From positions 124,001 through 188,000 of the forward strand of contig NZ_QPNC01000015.1 of the NCBI RefSeq assembly GCF_003386285.1: DNA of 64,000 bases, written 5' to 3'. The stretch is from Nocardiopsis sp. FIRDI 009 (GTDB taxonomy: Bacteria; Actinomycetota; Actinomycetes; Streptosporangiales; Streptosporangiaceae). This document shows positions 63,930 to 64,000 of the stretch, in pieces; positions within the stretch are counted from its first letter, which is position 1, and each line of letters opens with the position of its first letter. Both the position numbers and the translations under genes were made by a program. A model generated the notes under the pieces. It searched no databases and was not told the DNA's origin. It saw nothing but the letters and a program-made list of their open reading frames with translations.

Positions 63930-64000
63930 TTAATTATTAACATCTCTTGGGAGTTCAATGTCGAGGGCATCCAACCCCTCTCGCACTTCCTCGGCACTCT
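63930..64000 (-). CDS. C-terminal end of a gene running off the window
   Basis: The minus strand shows the last 23 codons SAEEVREGLDALDIELPRDVNN and TAA (63930-63932), 46 bases before the 853-residue gene. It is the upstream gene of the same operon. Too short for a family call; ESX-like small proteins often occupy this place. Confidence 0.5.
   Translation of the reverse strand, partial: SAEEVREGLDALDIELPRDVNN

Overview
This is a high-GC actinobacterial chromosome segment. The gene set (GroES/GroEL1 with a His-rich GroEL tail, a ShbA/SigD-type sigma factor beside guaB, split transketolase, Hen1-Pnkp, TAXI-TRAP, GTG/TTG starts) and protein style point to a Nocardiopsis-like member of the Streptosporangiales. 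The genus is an inference; no rRNA is present to settle it. Most of the window is dense, ordinary core chromosome with very high GC. The last 4 kb, to the right of an IS982-type insertion sequence, are visibly AT-richer and use codons such as CTA, CTT and AGA.

Layout. 1-6.3 kb (minus strand): a PAPS-type sulfotransferase (cut by the left edge), a small HATPase, cysN, cysD, cysQ and an exopolysaccharide sugar-phosphate transferase; together they look like a glycan-sulfation locus. 6.4-10.7 kb: pth, rplY, and glmU-prs, then tRNA-Gln. 11.1-14.5 kb (plus): a desaturase-TetR pair with a palindromic operator, a MarR gene with its own operator, and a secreted GDSL lipase. 14.5-19.8 kb (minus): ABC-F, a frameshifted unknown gene (plus strand), a two-gene transketolase behind a MerR-like promoter, and ispE. 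20-22.7 kb (plus): a membrane Ser/Thr kinase and a small secreted four-cysteine protein with a striking 5' leader. 22.8-28.3 kb (minus): guaA, galE and a secreted nuclease. 28.7-34 kb (minus): the Pnkp-Hen1 RNA repair pair and a helical protein of unknown role.

33.9-41.3 kb: a TAXI-TRAP transporter operon (TAXI receptor, DUF1850 protein, fused permease), a divergent second TAXI receptor, and an OmpR-type two-component system. 41.4-45 kb: glpD, a decayed MarR gene, a membrane protein and a transglycosylase-like protein. 45.1-55.3 kb: purine and stress block with guaB3, a kelch lipoprotein, a Zur-box-controlled CobW GTPase, guaB, the sigma factor, groEL-groES with a CIRCE box, and a THUMP-like SAM methyltransferase. 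55.6-59 kb: a 701-residue coiled-coil protein followed by a graveyard of gene fragments, including a remnant of a second copy of the coiled-coil gene's 3' end. 58.96-59.96 kb: a complete IS982-type element. 60-64 kb: an AT-richer operon encoding a WXG100/DUF6571-like protein and a PQQ-repeat lipoprotein, continuing past the right edge.

The genes work together in several visible groups: sulfate activation plus sulfotransferase plus glycan assembly; GlmU and Prs feeding cell-wall and nucleotide precursors; Hen1 and Pnkp repairing RNA ends; TAXI-TRAP uptake probably controlled by the adjacent two-component system; and GuaA, GuaB and GuaB3 in guanine nucleotide metabolism. The best candidates for new biology are the leader of the four-cysteine secreted protein (two crossing 9-bp stems that cover its ribosome site and start codon), the sulfated-glycan locus, the GuaB3 active-site substitution, and the AT-rich WXG100/PQQ operon beyond the IS.
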